55,167 nucleotides of DNA from Gammaproteobacteria bacterium (GCA_022826245.1 JAJDVG010000015.1:1-55167); one strand, 5' to 3'. Numbered from the stretch's first letter, positions 35,751-43,993 are shown. Made by a program: numbers and translations. The notes: generated from the letters alone by a model not told the origin.

Positions 35751-36554
35751 ATGCGATTTCGATTCAGCGAAGCGATCGTCGCGCTGACCGCCGTGCTGGC
35801 GGCGGTCGCTGCGGCAAATGCTCAGGAAGCCGCTCGTCCCGAGCGGATCGACGGTCGGCCCAACCTGAACGGAATCTGGAAGGCGCTCAACACGGCCAAC
35901 TGGAACCTCGAAGCCCATTCAGCCGAAGCGCTCGATGAGTTCTGGCAACTCGGCGCCATCGGCGCGATTCCGGCGGGGCAAGGCGTCATCCAGGGCGGCG
36001 GCCCGATCCCGTATCTGCCGGACGCGCTCGCCGAACGCGACCGCAACCGCGCCAACTGGCCCGCGGAAGACCCCGAAGCGAAGTGCTACATGCTCGGCAT
36101 CCCGCGCTACACCTACCACGAGATTCCGTTCCAGATTTTTCAGGGCAACGGCGACATCCTCATGTCGTATCCGTTCGCGGCCGGCAATCGCATCATCCGC
36201 ATGAACGACGATACCGAGCTGCCGCTCGATTCATGGATGGGCAAGTCGAGCGGACAGTGGGACGGCGACGTGTTCCTCGTGCGCACGACGAACCAGAACG
36301 GCATGGGCTGGCTCGACCGGGCGGGCAACCATTTCAGCAACCAGCTCGTCGTCACCGAGCGTTTCGAATTGCAGGGGCCGGATCACATCCGATATCAGGC
36401 GACGCTCGAGGATCCGCTGACTTTTTCGCAGCCCTGGACGATCGAGATGCCGCTGTACCGGCTCATCGACGACAACGCCCAGTTGCTCGAGCACAAGTGC
36501 GTGCCGTTCGCCGACATGCTGCTTTATTCGGACCTCATCCTGGAGGAGGAGTGA
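35751..36554 (+). CDS. Exported protein of the DGxPDxxGxW family (copy 5)
   Basis: A 267-residue protein with a signal peptide ending AAANAQ. The opening motif is RIDGRPNLNGIWKAL, so PD has become PN. The rest is in family order: KCYMLGIPRYTYHEIP (Cys then Gly-x-Pro), RIIRMNDDTELPLDSWMG, SGQWDGDVFLVRTTNQNG, NQLVVTERFELQ, LEDPLTFSQPW and a late Cys in HKCVPF. ATG 35751 follows GGTGGG. The DUF6152 copy E is 60 bases downstream on the same strand, so here the order of the pair is reversed relative to copies 1 and 4. Confidence 0.77.
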   Translation: MRFRFSEAIVALTAVLAAVAAANAQEAARPERIDGRPNLNGIWKALNTANWNLEAHSAEALDEFWQLGAIGAIPAGQGVIQGGGPIPYLPDALAERDRNRANWPAEDPEAKCYMLGIPRYTYHEIPFQIFQGNGDILMSYPFAAGNRIIRMNDDTELPLDSWMGKSSGQWDGDVFLVRTTNQNGMGWLDRAGNHFSNQLVVTERFELQGPDHIRYQATLEDPLTFSQPWTIEMPLYRLIDDNAQLLEHKCVPFADMLLYSDLILEEE

Positions 36555-36614
36555 GGTCGTTGCGATATCCGGAGACGTCTGACGAGGCGTTTCGATAGCG
36601 ACAGTTCGGGAGTC

Positions 36615-37031
36615 ATGGCCATGATCTCAAGCAAGATTGCGGGTGTCGCCACGGCAACAGCCGTCGCGCTGCTGGCGGTTTCCCTGCCCGTGTCCGCTCA
36701 TCATTCCTTCGCCGCGGAGTTCTCCCGCGACCGCCCGGTAACGCTCGAAGGTGAGGTCCTGATGATGGAATGGGTGAATCCCCACTCCTGGCTGCACATC
36801 AACGTGACGAAGGAAGACGGCACCGTCGAGACCTGGAAGATCGAGGGCGGATCGCCGTCGGTCCTCATGCGCCAGGGCTGGGACCGCGACTCGCTGCCGC
36901 CCGGCACCCGGGTCCGCGTCGAGGGTTTCGGCGCCAAGGACGGCTCGTTCCGCGCCCAGTCGCGCGGGATCGTGTTCCCGGACGGGCGAGTGCTGAGCCT
37001 GGGCGGGACGCGCGCTCCGGACGACGACTAA
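36615..37031 (+). CDS. DUF6152 family exported protein (copy E)
   Basis: A 138-residue exported protein. ATG 36615 has GGGAG just upstream; a second ATG is two codons in. The signal peptide ends LPVSA and the mature protein would begin HHSFAAEFSRDRP. Consensus elements follow: VTLEGEVLMMEWVNPHSWLH, VETWKIEGGSPSVLMRQGW, GTRVRVEGFGAKDGS and FPDGRVLSLGG. It shares a likely transcript with the exported protein at 35751, divergent from a PQQ dehydrogenase. This is the third place where the two exported families and a quinoprotein sit together. Confidence 0.85.
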   Translation: MAMISSKIAGVATATAVALLAVSLPVSAHHSFAAEFSRDRPVTLEGEVLMMEWVNPHSWLHINVTKEDGTVETWKIEGGSPSVLMRQGWDRDSLPPGTRVRVEGFGAKDGSFRAQSRGIVFPDGRVLSLGGTRAPDDD

Positions 37032-37109
37032 TCTCTACATCGCAACGATCGGGAGGCGAAGCTCCTGTAATTCGGGAAGCTCCTCTAATTCGGAGTGGGG
37101 GGCCGATCC

Positions 37110-38087
37110 CTACCTGAAATTCGCCGTAACCGTCAGAATCCGGTCGCCGATGTAATAGGTCACATGCTTGGCAGGGCTGCCGGCGTGGATATTGGACCAT
37201 TCCGGATCGCTGCTGCCGACGCCGACCGCGGCCCCGTCCGCGGAATCTGCGTCCGCAGAGATTCTCCGCGGATTTGTCGCCAGCGCGCCGACGCTGATCA
37301 GGTCGCCCGCTTGCAGCGATTGGCCACGGCCCTGGAGAAAGTCCGCGGCCATCAATGCCGTGACCAACAGGTGAAGTTCGTCACTCTGCTGGTCCTTGAA
37401 CGACTGTTCCGTGCCCGTGTTGTCCGTACCCACGACGCGCATGGTCCGGAGATTCTCCACGATGTTCGGGTCGTCGGCCGTATCCAGGCAGTCTCCGACG
37501 ACGCCGTAGCGGCCGCCCGCGCTGGTCGCCTGCATGAAATGCGCACTGAGGCCGACGCCCGGCGCCACCTGCTCCGGATTGTTCAGGAAAACCGGCAGTT
37601 CGATGAAGGCGCACACGGCTTCGATGTGTTGCGCCGCTTCCTCGATGGTCGTCGCCTCGTTGATGCGCTCGCTGCCGACCCGCAACAGAAAGTCGGGCTC
37701 CAGGTTCAGCGCCTGTCCGCCCACCGGCACTTCGCCGTTGTCCTCGATCAGCGCGCCCTCGCCGTGCAGGACGCCGAACAGCGGACCGCTCAGGCCAAAC
37801 AGCGGTTGCACGCTCGGCAGATGGATGCCGATCTTGTAGGCCGCTACCGGATGACCGCGCCGTTGCAGTTCCTCGTCGTACTGCCTCCCGTACTCCCGGG
37901 CGGTCTCGAGATCCATAGCGTTCAGCAGCTCGATGTAGCAGAGCGATTCCTCCACCACTCCGTTGTTTTCCCAGGCATCGGCGGCGTCCTGGACCCAGTT
38001 TTCGATGTCGCAGTCGGCGAGTGCGATGCCGCCGAACAGCAGGCAAAATGGTATAGAGCTGATTCGGAACATTGATCTCGTTTTCAT
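37110..38087 (-). CDS. Exported homologue of 2-oxo-hept-4-enedioate/2-keto-4-pentenoate hydratase
   Basis: A 325-residue protein. ATG 38087 has AGGTGA eight bases upstream and yields a signal peptide (MFRISSIPFCLLFGGIALAD). The mature domain aligns by eye with HpaH: AYKIGIHLPSVQPLFGLSGP parallels [12 protein letters not shown], and FGVLHGEGALIEDNGEV parallels [24 protein letters not shown] parallels the metal-ligand strand [10 protein letters not shown]. The metal-ligand pair is altered (E-x-E becomes E-x-D), so activity is uncertain. Two N-terminal cysteines (DCDIENW, SLCYIE) suggest a periplasmic disulfide. It is not near other catabolic genes. The export of this cytosolic enzyme family is unusual. 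Confidence 0.7.
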   Translation of the reverse strand: MKTRSMFRISSIPFCLLFGGIALADCDIENWVQDAADAWENNGVVEESLCYIELLNAMDLETAREYGRQYDEELQRRGHPVAAYKIGIHLPSVQPLFGLSGPLFGVLHGEGALIEDNGEVPVGGQALNLEPDFLLRVGSERINEATTIEEAAQHIEAVCAFIELPVFLNNPEQVAPGVGLSAHFMQATSAGGRYGVVGDCLDTADDPNIVENLRTMRVVGTDNTGTEQSFKDQQSDELHLLVTALMAADFLQGRGQSLQAGDLISVGALATNPRRISADADSADGAAVGVGSSDPEWSNIHAGSPAKHVTYYIGDRILTVTANFR

Positions 38088-38191
38088 TGGCAGGTTCACC
38101 TTTGTTGGTACTCGCCCGGGTACGTTGGTCAATCGGACATCCGGCCGGAATCGTCTACTGGCACGACACCCCGGCAGGTTGAAAATGTCTA

Positions 38192-39202
38192 TTACTGCGC
38201 GTTCTCCCCCGCCTGCTGCGCGCGCTCGAAACGCGATGTCTCGATGTAGTTGCGCACGGCCGTATTGCCCTCGTGACAGGAGTATTCGTACGCCACGTAG
38301 TCGTTGTCGAGGAACATCGGGTAGCGGATGGTGAAGGAGCCCGTCGCGAGAACTTCCGGATCCTCGACGACGAGTTCGTAGTCGATCTGCTCGTCGCTGA
38401 CCCGCGTGAAGCGTTCAACCGTGCGCATGTTGGGCGTTGACGGCTGCAAGGGTCCCGGGCTGCCGGGCACGCCGCGGCTGGTCTTGCCGACGCGACCGTT
38501 GTAGTTCGTCGTCTCGACGACGAGCGTGTTGCCGTCCCAGCGTCCCCGCGGCTCGCCAAGCCACTGCCGGATGGCCGGGTCGAGCGGCTCCCGGCCATCC
38601 GTCGGGATGATCCGCGCCTCGTGGGCCATTTCGATCAGCAGGACGACGAAGCCGGGTGACTGGACGATCTCGATACCGTTGTTGTAGTTGCGCGGCAGCA
38701 TCGAGACGGGCATTCCGCGCGTGATGCAGCGATCCCAGGCGCTGAAGTCGGCAATGCCGTCGAAGACGGTCTGGCCCGGGCGGTAGCTGCTGCGCATGTT
38801 CGCCTGCAGTTGCTCGCCGTATTCGGTCAACGGCGGGAATTGCCCGTCCGGAGGATCGACGATCAGGGATGTCTGACGCAGCGCGCGTCCGGCCGCGTCG
38901 GCCACCGGAATCGTGCCCGAAAGAAAGCGCTCATCGCGCGCCCGGACGCTTTCCTGCTCGGCCGCGAACTCCTCGTCGGTCATGAAGAGACGGTCGCCGA
39001 AGTCGGGATTGCGCTGCAGTCCGACGCCGATCAGGTGATTGAGCGGCCACATGCCCTGCAGGTCAGGCTCGCCCCATGGCGTCATCGGGGGCTCCCAGTC
39101 GGCGTCCTGGGCATGCGCCGTCAGGTTGACGCCGGCGGTCAACGCGACGCCGATGACGGATGCGCCGATGAGTGCGCCTGTGGCTCGCATTGCTTTGCTC
39201 AT
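38192..39202 (-). CDS. Exported protein of the DGxPDxxGxW family (copy 6, long form)
   Basis: A 336-residue protein. ATG 39202 starts a signal peptide (ALIGASVIGVALTAGVNLTA then HAQ). The first motif reads TPWGEPDLQGMWPLN, so the Asp-Gly has drifted. An insertion of about 70 residues follows (FMTDEEFAAEQESVRARDER). The shared core is clear: RCITRGMPVSMLPRNYN, IIPTDGREPLDPAIRQW, GEPRGRWDGNTLVVETTNYN, MRTVERFTRVSDEQ and VEDPEVLATGSFTIRYPM. The final PW is lost. It has no DUF6152 neighbour, unlike copies 1 to 5. From memory, long-form homologues are frequent in marine Gammaproteobacteria. Confidence 0.77.
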   Translation of the reverse strand: MSKAMRATGALIGASVIGVALTAGVNLTAHAQDADWEPPMTPWGEPDLQGMWPLNHLIGVGLQRNPDFGDRLFMTDEEFAAEQESVRARDERFLSGTIPVADAAGRALRQTSLIVDPPDGQFPPLTEYGEQLQANMRSSYRPGQTVFDGIADFSAWDRCITRGMPVSMLPRNYNNGIEIVQSPGFVVLLIEMAHEARIIPTDGREPLDPAIRQWLGEPRGRWDGNTLVVETTNYNGRVGKTSRGVPGSPGPLQPSTPNMRTVERFTRVSDEQIDYELVVEDPEVLATGSFTIRYPMFLDNDYVAYEYSCHEGNTAVRNYIETSRFERAQQAGENAQ

Positions 39203-39484
39203 CCCCGAATTCCCATGCGATCGATGTCGTCGAACGATGCCTCGCGCCCGGCCTGCGCCGATGGGCTGGCTGCGGCGCCAGCCCAAAATAGTACACCGTG
39301 CCGACCCCGGGAGCGCAGGTGAACGCCCCATACTGTCAACGCAAGGCGGGAAATCCCTCGTCCCGGAAGCGGAAACGTCCCTCCCGCTCCTGTTCGCCTC
39401 GCCGGTCGCGGCTCCCGGGGGAGCTTGCAGGCGACAGGCGCATCGTGGTCGGCATGGCCGCGATGCGTTAGAGTATGCGCGTCC

Positions 39485-40411
39485 ATGCCCACCCTTGATC
39501 ACTACGCCCCGAATCGACCCGGAAGCTCATCAGCCGAGGGTCACGGCGCACTCGTCACCACCAAGCCAACTTTTATCACTTTTTCGGGTAAGTCGCGGCG
39601 TGCGGTACCGGCCGCGGCGGTGGTTGTGGCTATCGTTTTCGCGACCGTGCCGGCGGATTTCGCGGGTGCTCAAGAGCAGGGTCTTTACATCGGCATATCG
39701 GGCCTCGTCACGCAGCTTGGCGCATCGATCGACAAGACCGTGGACACGCGGGCGCCGGATACGCTCGTGCCGGAACCGCGCCGCGGGCAGCTTCTTCAGG
39801 AAAAGGACAGCGACGACGCCACCGCCTACGGCACGGGCTACCTGATCGGTTACCGCTACCTGGTCCCGAGTTCGAGGCTGTTTCTCGATTTCGAGGTCGA
39901 AGCGGCGTACGACAGCGAAGCGGCCCAAGGCCAGTTCTCGGGGATCGGCGAGTCTTTGGGCCGCAATCAGCTTGGGGAATTCTGGCCCGACCGCTGGGAA
40001 TACGACGCCGACAGGAACTACGCCGTTACTGTCAGGCTCGGCTTCACGACCGGGCTGTTTCGGGCCGGCAACACGAGTTTCTACGTGCTCGGCGGGCTAC
40101 GCCGCATCGACGGTACGTTCACGACCCGCTTCAACGGTTGCCTGGATCCGATGCCCTGCTCAACGGCCGCGAATACGCCGAACTTTGTCACGGGGGCGTC
40201 CAGCCGGGCAGTCGAACTTCAGGGCATGACGCTCGGCATCGGTGTGGAACGGCGGATTATCGAGCGCATGCCGCTGCGGCTCGAATTGCGTCGCACCGAC
40301 TACGACGATGAAAACTGGGTGGAACCCTTTACCGATGTCGGCGTGACCGTACCGACCGTCGTCGGCGCCGACCAGACGGGGTTGTCGCTGAGCCTTTCCT
40401 GGACGTTCTGA
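39485..40411 (+). CDS. Outer-membrane beta-barrel protein
   Basis: A 308-residue protein. A hydrophobic signal segment (AVPAAAVVVAIVFATVPADF then AGAQ) sits at about residues 40-63, after an unusually long polar lead. The true start may be later than ATG 39485, but no good alternative codon with a ribosome site is seen. The mature part alternates amphipathic strands (LYIGISGLVTQLG, GYLIGYRYLVPS, FYVLGGLRRIDGTF, LRLELRRTDYDDENW) and ends LSLSLSWTF. The terminal aromatic residue is the usual BAM recognition signal. It probably forms an 8-strand barrel of the OmpW/OmpA-like type with loop insertions. Its role is unknown. Confidence 0.72.
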   Translation: MPTLDHYAPNRPGSSSAEGHGALVTTKPTFITFSGKSRRAVPAAAVVVAIVFATVPADFAGAQEQGLYIGISGLVTQLGASIDKTVDTRAPDTLVPEPRRGQLLQEKDSDDATAYGTGYLIGYRYLVPSSRLFLDFEVEAAYDSEAAQGQFSGIGESLGRNQLGEFWPDRWEYDADRNYAVTVRLGFTTGLFRAGNTSFYVLGGLRRIDGTFTTRFNGCLDPMPCSTAANTPNFVTGASSRAVELQGMTLGIGVERRIIERMPLRLELRRTDYDDENWVEPFTDVGVTVPTVVGADQTGLSLSLSWTF

Positions 40412-40492
40412 GGGGACTGCAGCGGCGCATCTTGACCACCGTCTCCGCCGTGCCATCATTAGCCTTTCGCTCACCACTGGATCGGAGAGACC

Positions 40493-40813
40493 ATGGCCAA
40501 GTATCTGTATCGAACGAGTTACACCCAGGACGGCGTTGCGGGTCTGATCAGGGAAGGGGGGACCGGGCGTCGCGACGCGCTTCGGCAGACCGTTGAGGGG
40601 CTGGGCGGCACGCTCGATGGGTTCTACTACGCGTTCGGGGACGACGACTTGCTGCTGATCGCGGATCTTCCCGACGAGGAGGCGGCCGCGGCGCTCTCGC
40701 TGTTCGTCAGTGCTGCCGGCGCGCTGACCGTCTCGTGCACGGTGTTGATGGCGCCTGAGACGATCGACGCCGCAGTCAGCAAGACCGTGGCGTACCGCAA
40801 GCCGGGCGACTGA
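40493..40813 (+). CDS. GYD-domain protein
   Basis: A 106-residue cytosolic protein that fits the GYD family along its whole length: KYLYRTSYTQDGVAGLIREG, DALRQTVEGLGGTLDGFYYA (a variant of the GxxxxxYxxxGxYD signature) and DDDLLLIADLPDEEAAAALS. GYD proteins adopt a ferredoxin-like dimer fold with no defined activity. ATG 40493 follows GGAGAG. It is a single gene, convergent with the MerR-type regulator across a G+C-rich gap. Confidence 0.85.
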   Translation: MAKYLYRTSYTQDGVAGLIREGGTGRRDALRQTVEGLGGTLDGFYYAFGDDDLLLIADLPDEEAAAALSLFVSAAGALTVSCTVLMAPETIDAAVSKTVAYRKPGD

Positions 40814-40868
40814 TCCGGCCAAACCCTCTCTTCGGCGAAAGCGCCCGTCGACTTCGCGGCCTCGAGTT

Positions 40869-40898
40869 GCCGCGGGGTTCCGGGCGCGCGCCCGCGGC
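40869..40898. terminator. Nested G+C inverted repeats between convergent genes
   Basis: GCCGCGGG (40869-40876) pairs with CCCGCGGC (40891-40898). Partly inside lies CGGGCGCGCGCCCG (40881-40894), a perfect 14-base palindrome. The two structures are mutually exclusive hairpins in the 154-base gap between the GYD gene and the convergent regulator. No T-tract follows, so a bidirectional terminator is only likely, not shown. Confidence 0.4.
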
Positions 40899-40967
40899 TC
40901 CGGCCGCCGCCTGCGCCTTGCCCCGGAGGAGGGACTGGTTACGGGCGCATGCCGCAGCTCCCGGCCC

Positions 40968-41627
40968 TCAATCCCCGTAGGTCAGCCCACGCAGCTTCCG
41001 CGCGACGTCTTCGAGCAGCGGCGCATCGTCCTCGGAGATTCCCCGCACCGACAGGGTGATTTCCGGGGAGATTTCAACGCGCGACCAGACGTCCACGGCA
41101 CCCGGATCGCGGTTGCTCCCGCTTCTCGCCAGAGCCTGCAGTTCAGCGAGAGCGTCCGCCAGATCGTCGTGCTCGATTGCCGCCTCATCCGCACCGCTCG
41201 ATCGCACACTGCCGACGCTCATGTCCGCGTAGGTTCGCGGAGCCTCCGAGGCTTCCATTGCGGACCAGGCAGCATCCCTTCGCCTTCGCCGTTCAAACAC
41301 CGGCGACCGGTCGTAGTGGAAGCGTGTCTCGCCGATCGCCGTGTCGATCGGCCGATGCCCTTGTGCGGCGGCAGCGATTACATCGGGTGACACACGCTCG
41401 AAAAGCGAGCGCAGATCGCTCAGCGATATCGCGCTGATTTCTCCTGCCTCTTCCGCTTCGCGAACGCGCCGGATGAACAGCAGCCGGTCCATGACGAGCT
41501 GCGGATAGCGGCTTCGCGGACCGCGCCTGCCCACCCTCGGCAGGAGGTCTTCCTGGACGTAGTAGGCGATCGTCCTGCGGTCGAAGCCGGTTGCCTGTTC
41601 GAGCTCTTCGGCGGTGAAGCTGCGCAT
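40968..41627 (-). CDS. MerR-family transcriptional regulator
   Basis: A 219-residue DNA-binding protein. The first 70 residues form a MerR winged helix: FTAEELEQATGFDRRTIAYY (helix-turn-helix) then YVQEDLLPRVGRRGPRSRYP and RLLFIRRVREAEEAGEISAI. The middle is basic (FERRRRRD). The C-terminal 60 residues (SRVEISPEITLSVRGISEDD) are a small alpha/beta domain instead of a metal-binding Cys loop. Such a tail suggests an uncharacterised sensor, not a metal regulator. It is divergent from the ARPP/DUF6569 gene with only 117 bases between starts. Its obvious target is the repeat array there, giving joint control of both genes. Confidence 0.85.
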   Translation of the reverse strand: MRSFTAEELEQATGFDRRTIAYYVQEDLLPRVGRRGPRSRYPQLVMDRLLFIRRVREAEEAGEISAISLSDLRSLFERVSPDVIAAAAQGHRPIDTAIGETRFHYDRSPVFERRRRRDAAWSAMEASEAPRTYADMSVGSVRSSGADEAAIEHDDLADALAELQALARSGSNRDPGAVDVWSRVEISPEITLSVRGISEDDAPLLEDVARKLRGLTYGD

Positions 41628-41658
41628 CGAATCCTGCCGTAGTGTCGTCTAATGGGAA

Positions 41659-41733
41659 AAACTGTCGAAACTGTTGACTTTACGATCCGCGGCCGTAAAC
41701 TGTCGTCAACTGCCAATTACTGACAATATATAC
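41659..41733. promoter_or_regulatory. Divergent operator: direct and inverted repeats
   Basis: Three copies of AAACTGT(C/T)G start at 41659, 41668 and 41697; the first two abut. Nested inverted arms are GTTGAC (41673-41678) with GTCAAC (41705-41710), and TTTACG (41679-41684) with CGTAAA (41694-41699), around a 9-base centre. TATATA at 41727-41732 lies only 12 bases before ATG 41745. On the minus strand TTGACG is available as a -35 for the regulator gene. The density of symmetric sites fits binding of the MerR-type protein encoded at 40968-41627. Confidence 0.6.
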
Positions 41734-41744
41734 GGAGAACGTTC

Positions 41745-42746
41745 ATGCATCCAGTCCAATCGGTATTGGCCCAACTCAAGATCGGGTCCCCGCAATCATA
41801 CAGGGGGCTGACGGTCTTTCCCCTCACGTCCCCGGCCAAGGGTTCCATTGACTACCTGCTCCTCAGCGACGCCCTGGCTGCCGGGCTCGTCTCTGTGCGC
41901 GAATCGTCCTTTCACGGCAGCGTTCCCGATCTCGTGGTCGAGAATCGCGCGGACCGGCCGGTCCTGATCGTCGACGGCGAGGAGCTGGTCGGCGCCAAGC
42001 AGAACCGCGTCGCCAATCTCACGCTGCTCGTTGCGGCGAACAAGCGCACGACGATCCCGGTCTCCTGCGTCGAAGCGGGGCGCTGGTCGTACCAGAGCGA
42101 TGAATTCGCGGTAGCCGAGCGCGTTCAGTTCGCGCGCGGACGTAGGGAGAAACTCGCGAGCGTGTACTCGTCGATGCGTGCTTCAGGTTCGCGTCGTTCC
42201 GATCAGGGCGCCGTCTGGGCTTCGATCGACGAGAAGGCCGATGCGATGGCTGCGCGCTCGCCCACGAGTGCGATGAGTTCCATTTTCGAAACGCACGCAA
42301 CGTCGCTTGACGAGTTCGTGAAGCGTTTTGCGGCGTCGTCCGGCCAGATGGGCGGCGTCTTCGCCGTGGCCGGTGAGATCTGCGGCGTGGATCTGTTCGA
42401 CAAGCCCGAAACATTCGCCGCCCTGTTGCCGAAACTCGTTCGAAGCTACGGCATCGACGCTCTCGAGTACGGGTTGGATACGGATACCGCGCCGCGCAAG
42501 CAGGCGGTGAGCGAGTTCCTCGGGAACCTCAGCAAGGGCAATCTCGCGGAGCACGCTGCGGTCGGGCTCGGAACCGATTTCCGCATCGAGGCATGCGGCG
42601 TCGTCGCGGGCGGTCTCATGGTCGAGTCGGACATGATCCACCTGGCCGCGTTCGCCGAGGAGCGCGTGAGTGTGGCGGATACCGGCACGCGGCAACGCTT
42701 TGCCGGCTATCGGCAGCGGAGGAGTTCTGCAGCGCGGCGGGCCTGA
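41745..42746 (+). CDS. ARPP-1 domain (DUF6569) protein
   Basis: A 333-residue cytosolic protein with the ARPP-1 landmarks: YRGLTVFPLTSP, DYLLLSDALAAGLVSVRES, LVVENRADRPVLIVDGEELV, GAKQNRVANLTLLVAANKRT, TIPVSCVEAGRWSY and a C-terminal AEHAAVGLGTDFRIE. The name comes from its reported association with ADP-ribosylglycohydrolase and rhodanese-phosphatase genes; a role in processing nucleotide-derived signals has been proposed by comparative genomics. Neither partner is near it here. The conserved Asn, Gln and Cys in GAKQNR and VSCVEAG are candidate active-site residues. GGAGA lies before ATG 41745. It is divergent from a MerR regulator, which probably controls it. Confidence 0.8.
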   Translation: MHPVQSVLAQLKIGSPQSYRGLTVFPLTSPAKGSIDYLLLSDALAAGLVSVRESSFHGSVPDLVVENRADRPVLIVDGEELVGAKQNRVANLTLLVAANKRTTIPVSCVEAGRWSYQSDEFAVAERVQFARGRREKLASVYSSMRASGSRRSDQGAVWASIDEKADAMAARSPTSAMSSIFETHATSLDEFVKRFAASSGQMGGVFAVAGEICGVDLFDKPETFAALLPKLVRSYGIDALEYGLDTDTAPRKQAVSEFLGNLSKGNLAEHAAVGLGTDFRIEACGVVAGGLMVESDMIHLAAFAEERVSVADTGTRQRFAGYRQRRSSAARRA

Positions 42747-42771
42747 ACGAAGTGCGTCGGCGGGCGGCGCG

Positions 42772-43209
42772 TCAGGGTTGGCTCATGCGACTCGCGATCA
42801 TCCGGAAAGGGCGTGGACGCACCCAGTACCAACTGCCGACCACCGCGGCCGCAAAAAGCGTGTAGGCAACCGCAAAGGCCCATGGCGGCGCCCGGTAGTA
42901 GAGGATCTGCTCGATCCAGTGCGCCAGGAAGAGTCCCGTATACACGGCGTCGCCGGCACGGGCTCTGAGCGCCATCTCGAGCGTCGTCAACGGGCAGATC
43001 ACGCCGAACCAGGACTGGACCATCACGACGCCGATGGACAAAAGGTGGGCCAGCCGAAACCAGGGATTCAGAACCCACGCCCAACGCAGGGCCTTGCCGA
43101 CGAGGATCAGTACGAGGCCGAATACCACGAAAGCAGTGAAGAGCGCATGCAGCATCAGCACCGCGTCAGCGGCGAGGAGGTAGGGCAGGGTTGATTCCGG
43201 CTGTGTCAT
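42772..43209 (-). CDS. DUF2784 family membrane protein
   Basis: A 145-residue protein with four hydrophobic segments (MLHALFTAFVVFGLVLILVG, LLSIGVVMVQSWFGVI, AVYTGLFLAHWIEQILYY region and AFAVAYTLFAAAVVGSWYW). It shows the DUF2784 signature: an N-terminal LHALFTAFVV, the internal NPWFRLAHL and the SWFGVICPLTTLE motif with its conserved Cys-Pro-Leu-Thr. The family is an uncharacterised inner-membrane protein, widely distributed. It is convergent with the ARPP gene (25-base gap). The start at ATG 43209 lacks a strong ribosome site. Confidence 0.88.
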   Translation of the reverse strand: MTQPESTLPYLLAADAVLMLHALFTAFVVFGLVLILVGKALRWAWVLNPWFRLAHLLSIGVVMVQSWFGVICPLTTLEMALRARAGDAVYTGLFLAHWIEQILYYRAPPWAFAVAYTLFAAAVVGSWYWVRPRPFRMIASRMSQP

Positions 43210-43341
43210 TCACTACTCGATGAAGGGAAATCCGCAACCAAGCTAACAGGAGAGGTTGGTCGTGCTCCAGACGTCCGAGTCTACGACAACGTGCGTGCGT
43301 CCATTGGCTCGCGGTTTAATTCAAACGCTCGCTTCTTGAAG

Positions 43342-43374
43342 TTTGTCCAAAAAAATACTATTTTTTCAGACAAA
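43342..43374. promoter_or_regulatory. AT-rich 33-bp inverted repeat upstream of the AbiEi-like gene
   Basis: TTTGTC (43342-43347) and GACAAA (43369-43374) bracket an A-run and a matching T-run around ATACTAT. The site ends one base before the GGAG of the ribosome-binding site AAGGAG (43373-43378) and overlaps its first two bases. A bound protein would therefore block transcription or translation of the gene at 43388. AbiEi-type antitoxins are known autoregulators that bind inverted repeats, so self-control is the natural reading. Confidence 0.6.
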
Positions 43375-43387
43375 GGAGCGTCACCCT

Positions 43388-43993
43388 ATGTCCACTGCAC
43401 AAGCTGTTCTCTCCGGCGTACGGAAGCTGCCGAAAGGAATGCCTTTCACGAGCGCGCGCTTTCTGAAGCACGGCTCGCACGGCGCCGTCGACAGGACGCT
43501 TTCACGCCTCGTCGGCCGGGGAGAGATTCAGCGTCTCGCTCGCGGCGTATTCGTCCGTCCAAGGACAAACCGGTTCGTGGGAACGGTACTTCCCGAGGTT
43601 CGCGAGGTAGTCGAGGCCATCGCGCGCAGCCGTGGCGAGACGGTTCAGATACACGGCGCCGAAGCTGCCAGGCGGTTCAAGCTCAGCACCCAGGTACCGA
43701 CAGCGCCCGTGTTCCATACCAGCGCATCGAGCCGAACGATCCGCGTCGGCAGTGTCACCGTCAGAATGGTCCACACGTCGAACCGCCGCCGGCTTCAATT
43801 CGCCGGTGAGGCGGCGGGCGCCGCTCTCTCCGCTCTCTGGTATCTCGGCAAGAACAACGTGACGCCCACAGCCGTGGAAACGATCAGGGCGGCCCTCGGA
43901 CCTTCGGAGTTCCGGAAGTTGCGTTCCGCCGACATGCCGGCATGGATGGCGAAGGCGCTCGACGTTGCTGTCCGGAACACGACCGATGAGTGA
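43388..43993 (+). CDS. DUF6088/AbiEi antitoxin-like winged-helix protein
   Basis: A 201-residue protein. ATG 43388 is chosen because AAGGAG precedes it by nine bases; an upstream in-frame TTG lies inside the operator. The N-terminal winged helix reads MPFTSARFLKHGSHGAVDRT and LSRLVGRGEIQRLARGVFVR. A domain with ETVQIHGAEAARRFKLSTQV and the long beta strand RTIRVGSVTVRMVHTSNRR follows, typical of DUF6088, the antitoxin side of type IV AbiE-like systems. No AbiEii nucleotidyltransferase toxin follows; the next gene is on the other strand. It may be an orphan regulator or act in trans. The AT-rich palindrome directly upstream supports autoregulation. Confidence 0.82.
   Translation: MSTAQAVLSGVRKLPKGMPFTSARFLKHGSHGAVDRTLSRLVGRGEIQRLARGVFVRPRTNRFVGTVLPEVREVVEAIARSRGETVQIHGAEAARRFKLSTQVPTAPVFHTSASSRTIRVGSVTVRMVHTSNRRRLQFAGEAAGAALSALWYLGKNNVTPTAVETIRAALGPSEFRKLRSADMPAWMAKALDVAVRNTTDE

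Noticed and set aside
41727..41732. TATATA as the -10 of the ARPP gene
   Set aside because: It is only 12 bases from the ATG, so a transcript starting there would lack the Shine-Dalgarno; kept only as part of the operator region.
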